Source of the DNA: Notospermus geniculatus
Taxonomy: Eukaryota > Nemertea > Pilidiophora > Heteronemertea > Lineidae
Direction: 5' to 3'
DNA length: 64,000 nucleotides
Assembly (NCBI GenBank): GCA_002633025.1
Contig: NMRB01000005.1
Span: 812,739 to 876,738 of the forward strand
Shown one piece after another: positions 52,270 to 64,000 of the stretch. The translations under genes were made by a program, and so were the position numbers. The notes beneath the pieces were generated by a model that was not told where the DNA came from, made no database searches, and saw only the letters and a program-made list of their open reading frames with translations. The stretch's first letter is position 1. Every line of letters starts with the position of its first letter.

Positions 52270-53272
52270 ACTCCAACAACAACAACAACATGAGTTTTTT
52301 TTCCAGAGGAACACCCAGCTGAATACATCTGGTTCTCATTTGGTAGCCCAGCAACCCTTGTGAAAATATCTTTTGCCTTCTGTTGAGAATGAATTAGAAA
52401 GGCAATCAATCATGTATTGCTTCTCACTGGTAATCAATTGATGTCTATTGGGATACGTTCATGCCACAGCATGCTGCTCTACCTGAGGCGGAATTTCTAA
52501 AAATTTCCTGGGTTATTGCATTGGAAAATCAGCCACAGGTTTGAAAACAGTGTTGAACTTAAAAAGGTGAGTCATTCCCATTTCAGAAATGCCACACTTC
52601 AACGTGTTCAAGTATTAGAGTGAGAACTGAACATTGACGACACTGTGGAGGGAATGTAACATTTTTAAATGTTCCCCATCTGTGAGTGTTCCCCTACTAC
52701 TGTCTGATGGAATAAGCTGCAACTTGACAATAGGAAGTGGAGAGAAACGTGTTGATGGCAAAAAGAAGATAGTGGATGTTTTCCTCATAACTTCTGTAGG
52801 GTTAAATTGCAATAGAGATTTTAATTACACCGCAGGCTCAGGAATGCCATATCAGGATACATCAGTTGGATGCAGAAGTTCCTGTATATGAGGATGCAAT
52901 TGAGATGCTGAAGAAAAAACCCCAGAAGAATGCAGGCCTATGTAATGTACATCTACATGCCACCTGCACCAAGCTTTGCCCCATGCATCATAAGCAAAAC
53001 ATACACAGTATTAGGCACTTGACTTTTCTCCTCTTTTTTCCTGACAGAATGTTCTCAAGGGCAATCTTATCATGGAAAATATCACCTGTCTTAAGAACAG
53101 GATCTTCACATACTCAAGTTGTTTGGCAGATTTTCAGAAATCCTTAAAGGAACCACTGCCCACATGGCAATTCCGACTGCGCCTTTTGACCATGGAATTA
53201 TTTCTTTGTGAACGGTCTTACTGACAGGGTTTATGATGTTCGTGTCCACCCTCATCACTTACATGTACATTT

Positions 53273-53400
53273 GACACCATTGTTATTATTAATATCCAAT
53301 AAAAAGCACAAAGAACGACACACAAAATGATAATACGAAGGGTCTCCGAATTTCACTAATTTTCGACCCCAACCGGGGTCTTCCTCAGGCACTTTCTAGT
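53273..53400 (-). mobile_element. Probable retroelement 3' end with hammerhead-like hairpin
   Basis: The minus strand reads CTGAGGAAGACCCCGGTTGG, then GGTCGAAAATTAG, then a TTTTTATTGGATATTAATAA tail. CTGANGA, a GC hairpin and GAAA are the conserved order of a hammerhead ribozyme core, although an extra A precedes the stem. AT-rich short-repeat tails are typical of retroelement ends. Confidence 0.45.
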
Positions 53401-55540
53401 TGAGCTACATGTACCAGAACTTCAGAAGTGAAATGAAGTGGATCCCAACATACAAATAGATCTGAAGTAACGAAACCCTCTGCAAACAGCAAACAGGGGG
53501 TGTGCCATCTTCTCAACTTCGATGAGGTGGTCATTAGAGAGTCTGGGAGATGGCAGGTTTGTTCGCATGCGCTATTAGGCGGCAGAATTATCTTCATGGA
53601 AAGGGGTGGTCTCCAGGGACTGGTACCTGATTGGTATGGACGGTCACGTATGTGATGAGACTCTAGGAGAATTAGCGTGAGAGATATTGGCTGTGTGGCG
53701 CCAGTATTATGTGAGATTTTCACCAGCGAAGTGAGAAAGACATAAGAAAGGAGATGAAAACATGAATGGATTTGCAAACAGGTTGCATATCATCCATGTT
53801 CTGGCAGTGGATGGTGTGAGTGATTCCAAAGAAACTTCAAAAACCTCATTTTCGATGGTTGTCATCTCCAAAAGTTAAGAAAATCGGCAATTCTTGGTTC
53901 ATATTAAGACGATATGTTGCAGAATACATTGATCAGCCGGCAAACGCGAGTCCAGGAAATTGACCAAGTAGTCACCGGAGATTGCCATAGGTAACGGAAC
54001 GTTTTCTGATGCTAATTTGTCACAGCAGACATCGATCAATCAACCAGTTGTTGATTTTATTTGAATTGAAAGTCAGCGGTGGGTTGGTGTAAAATGCTGG
54101 AGACAGCACTCATGGAGTCTCTTCAGGAAATGTTGGCGTTCACTAGAATGTCATTGCCGATTGGTGACATGTTCATGTTGCGACGTCCCACACCCCATTC
54201 TGAATGCCGTGACGTGACTTGAAAAAAAATCTACTTGTTTCAGCGATCATGATGTCGTCTCACGTCAAGATGTCGTGGAATGTATGGGACGTCGTGACGC
54301 TGTTCCTACCGTTAGGTGCTGCGCTCTTTTGTAGTGTGATAGAGTCTATTCCTTGGTAGCTGTGATTAAAGTGGAGCGAATTTTGCAGCCAACCACAGCC
54401 CTGCTCCTTGGCTTTGTAGTAGCTATGGCGACAAGAGGCTGGTCCTCTGTACTACTCATATGATAGTTTCGAAGGATCTTTGAAATACTACATTTCCAAT
54501 CTTCCTATATTGGCTATTTTTGTTTGCCATTGTAATATTATAACAGTCAATGTCCACAGGCTGAGATCAATTCCCAGCGTTGCGATTGTCTCCAGCTCTC
54601 ACCTAAATATACCCCATCATCTATACATTGATTTTTATCTGTCTTTCATGTCCATTTTTATCATCAGGAAATTAGCCTACATGTATTGTTATTTTCCTTG
54701 GTAATTTGTGTTTGCTAAAATATTGCAACTTGTCTTCCAGATTTCAAGTTGCGTGCAACACATTTGGGAATTTCTCACCTGGAAGGGAGGGATATTTGGC
54801 AATCACTCAGACTGCTCTAAACTGATTTGACTATCACCATGTCTCCACATGCCGAGCTTCTGTTGGTTTTCATCAGTGCCATAGCGAACTTCCCAAGTAT
54901 GGCGATGAGTCCGACACCACAGTGTGCCAGGCTGTCTTCATCATGTAGGCCCACCAGTAAAAATGCTGTTTTGAAGAGGGAACTTTCTGCGTTTTGTTTT
55001 AAAGTTGGACTGTAGTGGCAGTCCATTCATTCATATCAAAAGAATCCACAGGTTTGTGACACTGTTTATCTGAAGAGTCTCCTATCATTAATTAACAAAA
55101 GATCATCATAAAGGACGTCTTGCATGTAATTCAGGTCATTTTTCACACTTGAAATGACACGGAGGTGATTTCCTTTAAAACTGTTGTGGGATCTTGATCA
55201 GTACACTTCTGCATACATGTACCTGTAGCCCTATTGTGTGACCGAATGCATGAAACGAAGAAAGTGTGTCTGTCCAGGGTCTATGGAAGTAAATAGTCTA
55301 CACTCACTGACTTTTGAAAACCTTCTGTAAGGTTGCATTAAAAATGTCTTATCTCAAATCCCCCAACTACATGTATAGGAAGAATGGAGTTGAACTTCTA
55401 AAGGGAGAAAGCATGACAAGAACTCTCTTGAGTTCTCTTTCTAATTTTGCCTTCGGGTTGCATTTATAGTCTTTATGATCCATTACCTACCGTACATGTA
55501 ACTGTCTTTCTGAACTCTTGTCAGGAAAAAATAGCATACT

Positions 55541-55740
55541 TCTGACTGTCAGTCATATTTCCCCAAATGTCAGAAGTGTATGAGAGGTAAGTTTTGCATC
55601 TGTACCAGGAACCCAAGTCATTTTGAGACCATGTAAGTTATCTGACTGTCAGTCATATTTCCCCAAATGTCAGAAGTGTATGAGAGGTAAGTTTTGCATC
55701 TGTACCAGGAACCCAAGTCATTTTGAGACCATGTAAGTTA
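55541..55740 (+). repeat. Perfect 100-bp tandem duplication
   Basis: 55541-55640 and 55641-55740 appear identical base for base, starting TCTGACTGTCAGTCATATTT. It lies 150 bp before the contig join at 55891. Confidence 0.95.
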
Positions 55741-57349
55741 TCAATTCCTACTGGCCAGCAGTGGGCCACCTTTAACATGTCTTGAAGCCCCGGCTTGGAG
55801 CAGGATAGATAACTTAATTAGCGATGTGGGGAAGTTTGAAGTTCATGATCCAATGATCTCTCCAGCATGACAGGAAGACACGTCCTGCTCNGATACCAAA
55901 GATAGAGAAAAATTCAGGAAGCCATTTCACCTCAAGCGTGTTGGAAACTCTGTACACAATCAAACAAAGAAGTTGTAGAAAAGCAGAAGAGGTAATGATC
56001 AAGTACCATGAAATGCATTCTACATGTTTGTTAACCAAAGAAATTAACACCTAATGGATGCAAAAACTTTGTGAGTCATTTTTGCAGGCGGCATGGTGGA
56101 GATGGTTCTAAGTGAAAAGGTGAGTTGGGTTAGGACTGATTAAAGCTATAGGTTTGTGATAATACACCCTGATAGGCTAAACATGTAAATATCATGAACG
56201 GAAAGTAAACTCAAGGATAACACAGCCAGGATGTTTGATTAAAGTCTCAATTCTCTAGTTTGATATAAAGCAGATGAGATTAAGGATTGTATTGTGCTCC
56301 AGAACCTAAACAATACTGCAGGAACATTTTAAGGGGTCGTATTTTCCAACATTCCTTAACGTTAAGGTCGACTTTAAGTCTATTGTAAAACCATGGAGAA
56401 CGAAAATACGGCCCAAGGTTTTGTATGGCAACAGTTTTGCAACATAGACTTACAACACCATTTTGGACCAATGTTGTTCATTGTACAGATGAAGAGAGCT
56501 TTCCAACATGTTGTCCAAAGAACTGGCAAATGTATACGAGGTCAAAGGACCATGCTGCTCATGTAGCTTATGTTGTTCATGTTGGAAAATGTGTTGCCAA
56601 ATGTTGTGTTGCCAGCTGTGTATGCAGCAGCTTTCGGGACTCGTTCAACCCAAAAGTGGGTTTGTGCAACATGCATAGTATTAGCCCCCCCCTACAGAAT
56701 ATAGAATCTCTGATGAGATGAGCTCAAATTGAATAGAATTGCTGGATAACAAATTTTATGCATGCACTGAACCACATTACATACATCAAATAACAAAAGG
56801 TGTGAAGTATAAATGCATCAGCAATGCTGTAGGCCCACCTAGGAACTTAAAGGAAAACTCCACGCATCCTTTTGTGAAATAACAGTTGTTGTATGCGTAA
56901 AGCTATCTCATGATACCCTTGATAATTTTATCCACGCACCTTTCTCAAGCATTCTCAATTTTCTACCAACATAATACATAATAGCAATGGAAAACTTTTG
57001 ACCACAAGAACACAGAAATTGTGGAGGAGAGTTGCCCTTTAAGACTGTACGACCACCAACATCGTATAACTGCCAACTTGAAATGCCAACTTAATCACAC
57101 ACAAAAAGTAAGAGGCCAATTGATTGATTCTATAATAGATTTTTGAATAGCAATAACCGGCGTATTGATTAGAAAATATCAAATTTCCACAAGGTAAAGA
57201 GTGCAATTAAAATCAATTTATTCGCTCTAAAGAACAGGTCTAAATGCTAAAGATTGGGTTCTTTTACAAATAAGGCCAAGATTATACCATATTCGGCATA
57301 GTCACAGCAGTGGACTTCTAAAAGTGCTCCACCTGATTTCTCAGGTGAA

Positions 57350-57508
57350 CTGTCTCTCAATGGGCAGTTCATGATGTTGGTTTCCATGACATTAACAACT
57401 GCCCATAGTTTTCTGCGGAGAGCCAACTAGTTGGGGAAACTCTCACATGGTGGCGCATTTCGGGGACCTTCTTGGCTGGCCATAGCCTGAATTCTACAGA
57501 TCTCTGAA
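57350..57508. mobile_element. 159-bp insertion present only in copy B
   Basis: Copy A reads directly from AGGTGAA into TAGGAGC (42597-42612). Copy B has CTGTCTCTCAATGGGCAGTT through TACAGATCTCTGAA between them. A short TGAA repeat flanks it. The family is unknown. Confidence 0.7.
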
Positions 57509-59025
57509 ATAGGAGCTGTCAGTCAGTTGACCAATAGGTGTCACTAGAGCCTAATTCAATGCCTAGCGGACCCACTTATGCTTGATTGAGCACCAATCAC
57601 GAGAATTTTCTTTTGTCTTGGTCTGCTGGAACTTTGCTGCCATCTTTTGACAATAATCATGGCTGATTGCTCCTACTGGATGCCCTGACAGAGTTTAAAA
57701 CTCTGAGCAGCTAATCCCGTCTCCTAACAACTGGTCATAATGCATTAGCGACTGTAGCATTCGTGACATATTCACAGAGCAAAACATGACTTATAATGAT
57801 CGTGTTGTGACAGTATTCATGAAATATTCATGCATCTATAATGAATATGGATGCGGACTACACGACTGATAAGTGCAGCATAATTGTCCATATATAACAA
57901 CAGTTGATGAGTGTACATTGTATAGTGAACCGAAACCATTACAGTATGATGTATGTGTGACTTCAGCATTGTTTCAAGCTGTTCGTATTTCAACTTTTTT
58001 GTCGCCATCATACACAAAGCGCAATATATCTGAATGTCGACAGGTGCAGGTTTGTGTGCTGCGTACAGGAAGCCAATTCTACACTAGAAGTGGGGCAACA
58101 TGAGAGCATTTTCACCATGTGTTCAACATCCCGCACTCGTTCCCCAACATCACAGTGGACATCCACGGATAATCAGCTCATTTTATTCCACGACATATTC
58201 CAACGAAACATCTACATTTGTTGACTTCTCTGGCTACATCCAAGGACAACCTGCTTCCCGGACTCATCGCCTAACTCAGATCCAAGAGTTTGTTATGCGA
58301 TTGCATGACGAAAACTGACGAAAGTTCGGCATGTGGCTGGTAGTGGTAACATAATAGCGACTTTCCAACATTTGAACAACATTCCAGAGCAACATGATCT
58401 TCTGACCCTCTATATCCAACAAATCATTGCAACATAAAACAACATGTTGGGTAATTCTTTTCCCCTTGACACACTCCCGTCTTGCAACATTTGTCCAACA
58501 ATGTGTTGTATAATGTTGGTAAAATGTTACATTATAGCCTACAGAGACTTTCATTCAGAAGACAGCACTTCATTCCATGTATACAGTCAGATTCCATAAA
58601 TGTCAAGGGACCAGTCTGTGGTGCTTCCTTCAATCTCTTTTACGCTTTGTCAAACAAAAAGGGCATTGAAACATGTCAGATATCGGGAATTTATCAACAG
58701 ACATCCCTAGGACGAGACCATATTCTCTTTATCTCTGCTACCCTTGTTCTTGTTCCAATATTTCCATCAATACAATGCAACATAGACAAGCATTTTTTAT
58801 TCCGTCGTAGCAGGAAACAAACCAGGATACGTTTTTAATGTGCTAGACTAATCAATTTTTGGATCAAATGGAAAAAGTCTCTCTATGAAAGTGATACATT
58901 GGCTATATCTAGTATAGTGCATATTGATTGCTAAAGGTATGGTGACATTCCAAGAGAAATGTTAAATGAACAATGAACTTAGACAAGTATACCAAACTCG
59001 CAGTTGTAAGGTCAGAGAAACCTGG

Positions 59026-59159
59026 GCCCGGCTGTACAAAAGCATACTAGGCGTAGTATCATTCTATTCTCAGTTAGTATGCGTTTGTATACGAAGGGGT
59101 TAGAAGCCAACTAGGAGATGGAATGATACTACGCCTAGTATGCTTTTGTGCAACCGGGC
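59026..59159. mobile_element. 134-bp foldback MITE present only in copy B, CCTGG target duplication
   Basis: Arms GCATACTAGGCGTAGTATCA and TGATACTACGCCTAGTATGC. CCTGG occurs on both sides (59021-59025, 59160-59164), and once, without the insert, in copy A near 44667. Confidence 0.9.
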
Positions 59160-60348
59160 CCTGGCTTTGCCACTGGGATCCATTCTCCAACAGCAGGGGT
59201 TTTCACATTGCTCCTCTACATCCACTGTGTGAGCGTATGAAGAGGAATGAGACTAAAGCCTTGCTGTGGGAGGATGCTGGGATCTAGCTCCAACATTATC
59301 ACATCAAACGCGTCAGGGTCAGGACTTCGATTTGAATACGTATCACCACCTTGCTTGTGGGCAGCAAGGCCGACCATCACCAACAGAAGCTGGGCACCGG
59401 CAATGCCAGACCGAGACCTCTGTAACTTCACAACCCTGCAATTTTGGTGTAACTACTTGCTTTGTCGCCTGGTGGTCCAACTTTTTGCCAACACAGAGAT
59501 GCTGACGATATTTGATTGCTGCTTATGTGATGTCCAACAGCTCACTCCTCACCAGAATATCAAATCCAGTTAATACCAAAGTACTAATGAGATCAAACCA
59601 TAAGCCAGACAGAGTTGAAATCAACACGAACATCACTGGTTCCCGTATTCATTTCACTCACCAACAAATACCAAATGGCGACAGCGCATATCTTTAATCC
59701 ATTGCACGTCTCACCAAGTATACAAAGTCAAAATCTCAAATCGATGGTTTTTGATCATGGTATATGACCACCAATATTGATCAGCAGCAAAACGGATCAT
59801 GACAATATTCACGTTAATTTTCCAATAAATCATATTTTCTGACAACTGGATCACGCAATATCCATAACCGGCCAAAATGGATGCAATGCAACCAAAAGTT
59901 AAAGGGGAAGAGGTCAGAAATTTCTTTCCCAAACCAAAAGTCACAACACATCAGACCCAATTTGTCTGTAAATGTAAAGTGATGCGAGTTGGCCATTTTG
60001 AGGCCCTGTCCGACCAACACAACCTAGTGTCCAGCGCATCGAAATGTCAAGTAGCCCTTGAAAGGGAGTTCTGATGACATGGCTCTCAGGGCCTTCTCAG
60101 TATATGAAGCAGGAAAAACACTGTTACAAATCTGACAGTTCATGTTTCTTCCTAGATTTAGAGCTCTTGAGTGTCAACTGCCACTCGAATCACTTGCCAC
60201 AGGGCATCCTCCCACTGCAGGGTTTTACCTCACTCCTTTTCATCTACTCACATACTTTGTGTATGAAGGGAACTAAAACCAAAACTCACTATGGGAGGAT
60301 GGTCACAGGGGAATGGCTTTCTCTTGTTCAAAGGAGATGGGACTGAAG

Positions 60349-61383
60349 AGAGCCACACAGGCTGAACTGAAAGTTGGCCAAGCTGTCCCAACACTCGAAC
60401 AGCTGCTACAAATAGAACATACAGAGCGAGGCTATGAACTGAATGAATAGGCTTCTTTCTGCTTATAAGATGCACCATGGCAGTGACGACATGCTCCAAA
60501 AATGTCAAGATAGTCCCTGCAACCTGCACACCCTTGTTTTAAATCCCTCAAGTTCAAAGACTGTCTGTCATCAACCATCAAATCTCATCACCAATTCGTT
60601 GCCATGACAGCACGACTGATTATAAGAACTCTGTCCCTTTCAGTACAGTTTCTCCTTGACAACTTGTCTTGTCTATTTCTTGTGCCAATGGACTCGGGGC
60701 ATGGAGTCTTCTTACACGAGAACAAATATTTTCCAATGATCTATGCAGAGAACAATTCCTTTACCCGCCCTTGAAGGAACTGTGGATTTTCACGCAGAGC
60801 TACGTGCCTGTTGGCAAATCCACACATCCACCGGCATTTTCAAGTGACATTAACATATCACTATGANAGAGCCACACAGGCTGAACTGAAAGTTGGCCAA
60901 GCTGTCCCAACACTCGAACAGCTGCTACAAATAGAACATACAGAGCGAGGCTATGAACTGAATGAATAGGCCTCTTTCTGCTTATAAGATGCACCATGGC
61001 AGTGACGACATGCTCCATAAATGTCAAGATAGTCCCTGCAACCTGCACACCCTTGTTTTAAATCCCTCAAGTTCAAAGACTGTCTGTCATCAACCATCAA
61101 ATCTCATCACCAATTCGTTGCCATGACAGCACGACTGATTATAAGAACTCTGTCCCTTTCAGTACAGTTTCTCCTTGACAACTTGTCTTGTCTATTTCTT
61201 GTGCCAATGGACTCGGGGCATGGAGTCTTCTTACACGAGAACAAATATTTTCCAATGATCTATGCAGAGAACAATTCCTTTACCCGCCCTTGAAGGAACT
61301 GTGGATTTTCACGCAGAGCTACGTGCCTGTTGGCAAATCCACACATCCACCGGCATTTTCAAGTGACATTAACATATCACTAT
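60349..61383. repeat. Redundant 518-bp block joined by an N
   Basis: 60349-60866 and 60868-61383 are nearly identical, with the single N at 60867 between them. Copy A has this block once (about 45850-46387, slightly longer through a 24-bp repeat). Confidence 0.9.
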
Positions 61384-63376
61384 GACTACAAGGATGGGAA
61401 AATCTGCCATAGTATGGGAGAACGGCACATTGATAATGCTGGTCGCTAAAGTGAAGATGACAGTTTTAGACCGATTGGTGAAGCATCTTTTTCTGTCGTT
61501 AGTGATGAACTTAATCGACTGACAATCTGCTGATTTATGGGATGCCAAATTGCGCAGTCAGCGAGGATTTTAATGGCAATAACCGTCCAGAAGGGCTTCA
61601 GAATGTAGAAGATTCATGGCCACATTAGCGGTAGATTTCAGAAGATTTAACGCTGTTTATTCTTCTACGAACCATTTACGGGACAACACCATGCCACGCC
61701 CATCAATATCCCTCCCGTTGCTTAGCCAAGCAGACCCTGGGACAAAAACATCATGAAATATTGACTTTCCCTCTAGCTGGACCAGGAAAGCTCTTTGCAC
61801 TTTACTGAACACTCAATACGAACAGTATGCTATTCATCAGAGATTAGCTACCAGTATTTTCTATGTATGTACTTGAGAGTACCGGGTAATTTATGATACA
61901 GAGATATGACCATCGGGCTACAGAATGGAAGGTGCATGAAGTCACCCAGAGGGTGCTGTTGATGTTCACCAACAGTTACATGTTTTTTGTCGAACAACCA
62001 AACGTTTCTCACACCGTGAAGGAAGGTAACGTCTGCTGCAAATACATGATTTGTAAAGGTAGAAAAGAACCTATTTCAATCTTTTCACTCCTGCAACTCA
62101 TCATTACCGAGGCCATACATCTCATCCTCCCATAGCAGGGCTTTGGTCTTGCTCCTCTTTAAGCTCGCAGCCGGATGAAGGAGTGAGGTTAAAACCCCTG
62201 AGTGGGAGCTAGGATCCAGTCCAGCGCCCATGGGAACATAAGGTTTATCCAAATTCACTCCCTCATTCACCCCGCAGACGAAGATGGCGATAGTAGGCCT
62301 ACGTTTCAATGCAGCAACTGTTACGTAAACCAACTGGACTGAGTGAACATTGCCTTCACAGATGAAGACCCAATGTGCGAGAGAAGAAGCTTTTTTGTGT
62401 CAATACAGCGCACAGACAGCTGCCGGATTGAGTTTACCAACTGGAGAAGTAGTCCTCAGAGCCTCCTTCGATGGGGATTATCAGCGCCATGATTGATTTC
62501 CATTAGCAACTTCAAGATTTTAGAAGGCGGTAAAAATTTCCAATCTTTATTTCAGATAGGAAGTTCTGTTCAATACATTGACATAGACACCAAGGCCATC
62601 CTCGTTTGGCATGTTTGGAAAGATTTTCGTGTTCGTCAATATTCACTGCTGTGTGACTCATTCCACAGCATTTTATGAAACATACTTTATTCTCTCACAA
62701 AGATCTTGACAACCGAGCAGGGACGAGCTACAGAAAAACCCGTTTGTGATTCATCGGCACTGGTGTTCATAAAAGGTGGAATCTGATGCGCCTGCATGTT
62801 GAATCAAAGAGATGACTGCAGGAACTGGCAAGGGAGAGAAGATGCCCTAGGTTATTCACACGCTGCCATTTGCAGCTCTTGGAATGACACCCCTGAATCC
62901 TATACTGATGACTGACACTAGTGACAGAAGTCATGACTGGCAGATCTACGGGGCACTACCTGGCCTGGGACCCCACTTTTTGTGGAAAATCTTTGATACT
63001 GACCACAAAATTTTGAAATCCGACAAGTCTTTGCAAGTGACCAAGAATTGTTTGCTTTGGAAGCACCAGATGGGCCCCTCTGGATGCCACTAGCTCCATA
63101 TATCGTACATATTCGTTGACGTACCCTGGTCGAACTTCTTTCTGTGGACACCTCTGTGATATTTCCCTATAACACACACCATTTTATATATTCATTTTCA
63201 CCTCTGTAATCAGGACATCTCTGTATTAGAGACACAGTTCAGGGGTGTCTTTGATAGGGAAGTCAAACACTATCATGGATTCCCGATACCTCATCATCAG
63301 CCTTGTGATGTGCACCTCTCAGCAAATGTCAGAGGCTGTTTGACTTGCTTGTAGCATGTGCTTCCAGATACATTGT

Positions 63377-63723
63377 GGGTTGGTTCTAAACCTGGCACTG
63401 GCACGCTGGCACTGGCACTGGCACTGGTATCATATTATGGCCAGAAATCATGAAAAAATGTATATATACATAACAGTTATTATTTTGGAAGATAATAGGG
63501 CCACCCAGTTTAACATGGATCAATTTTGTTGAAAAAATTTTAAAAAATTTTTTCTAGTTTTTTTTAGATTTTTCAACATAATTGATCCATGTTAAATTGG
63601 TTGGCCCTATTATCTTATTATCTTCCAAAATAATAACTGTTAGGTAAATATACCATTTTTCATGATTTCTGACCATAATAATGATGTCAGTGCCAGTGCC
63701 AGTGCCAGGTTTAGAACCAACCC
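63377..63723. mobile_element. 347-bp long palindrome present only in copy B
   Basis: Arms start GGGTTGGTTCTAAACCTGGC and end GCCAGGTTTAGAACCAACCC. Inner arm sequence (AACAGTTATTATTTTGGAAG, TAATAGGGCCA) is also mirrored, around an AT-rich centre. (TGGCAC)n repeats occur at both ends. Copy A lacks it near 48325. Confidence 0.9.
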
Positions 63724-64000
63724 CCAGCAGTCATACCTCTGACAGAGGCCACCTGAGTGGTGTGAGCTCTAAATCATATCAACATCAAGTTGTTTCTTTT
63801 CCATAGCACTTGGGCTGATAACAGAATAAGTAAAAAGTTTTGAATCCATCAGGCTACCTAGAGATGCTTAGTGTGAATCGAACAAGTCCAGCATTTTTTG
63901 ACCAACCGAACAGATGTCGCTGTGAAGGCTGGTGTCCACTTGTTGAGGCATTTTATGCCTGGTGTTGTATAATTCAAGTGGACACAGCATGCGAGGTAGG

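Larger units (their letters stand above)
48612..55890. other. 7.3 kb unique to contig A, no supported gene
   Basis: Holds the CCCCGGGG element, two ATCCTCCC MITEs, a SINE, a hammerhead-like hairpin and a perfect 100-bp tandem duplication. The longest open frame (158 codons, 49644-50120 minus) resembles no family I know and shows no splice-linked neighbours. Confidence 0.6.
55892..64000. repeat. Large duplication, copy B (probable haplotype 2)
   Basis: Begins immediately after the single N at 55891 and runs to the window edge. It is longer than copy A because of insertions at 57350-57508, 59026-59159 and 63377-63723 and an internal redundant block at 60868-61383. Confidence 0.9.

Overview
This is eukaryotic, intron-rich and very repeat-rich DNA. 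No open reading frame is long enough for a bacterial or viral gene; the coding signal is a chain of short exons with GT-AG borders. The conserved protein, the density of small foldback elements and the many unmerged allelic copies fit a highly heterozygous marine invertebrate. Amphioxus (Branchiostoma) is my best guess; this is an inference, not proven.

One gene is supported: a Tweety homologue (TTYH family, multi-pass plasma-membrane protein) on the minus strand. Ten exons, from 36528 down to 3563, join in a continuous reading frame (1125 nt, 375 codons) with matching phases at every junction. A further exon (1034-1135) and a 21-nt microexon (1814-1834) would continue the frame. The exons cover the end of the first extracellular domain, TM3, TM4, the second extracellular domain, TM5 and the acidic/proline-rich cytoplasmic tail. 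I could not find the exons for the N-terminus, TM1 and TM2; they should lie above 36.5 kb, probably beyond the window. The 3' end probably lies left of position 1034.

Layout: 1-3.7 kb, 3' exons and small repeats; 3.7-17.8 kb, a large intron with MITEs, minisatellites and nuclear-receptor-type half-site repeats; 17.8-19.8 kb, tail exon and a second partial copy across a 185-N gap; 19.8-26.2 kb, intron with a duplicated 585-bp block and a roughly 40-bp minisatellite; 26.2-30.3 kb, six closely spaced exons; 30.3-36.5 kb, two further exons plus repeats; 36.5-64 kb, no supported coding sequence. That last region is dominated by an approximately 8-kb duplication (41156-48611 and 55892-64000). The second copy begins exactly at a single N, so I read it as two haplotypes laid end to end.

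The allelic copies are useful because they contain empty sites. They show insertion of a TTAA-flanked piggyBac-like MITE, a TA-flanked element carrying a nested hAT-like MITE, a 134-bp foldback with a 5-bp target duplication, and a 347-bp palindromic element. Other notable structures are a minisatellite that copies the 5' splice site of a TTYH exon, a stop codon embedded in a 5' splice site of the tail exon, a 5S rRNA-derived segment, tRNA-derived SINEs and a hammerhead-like hairpin.
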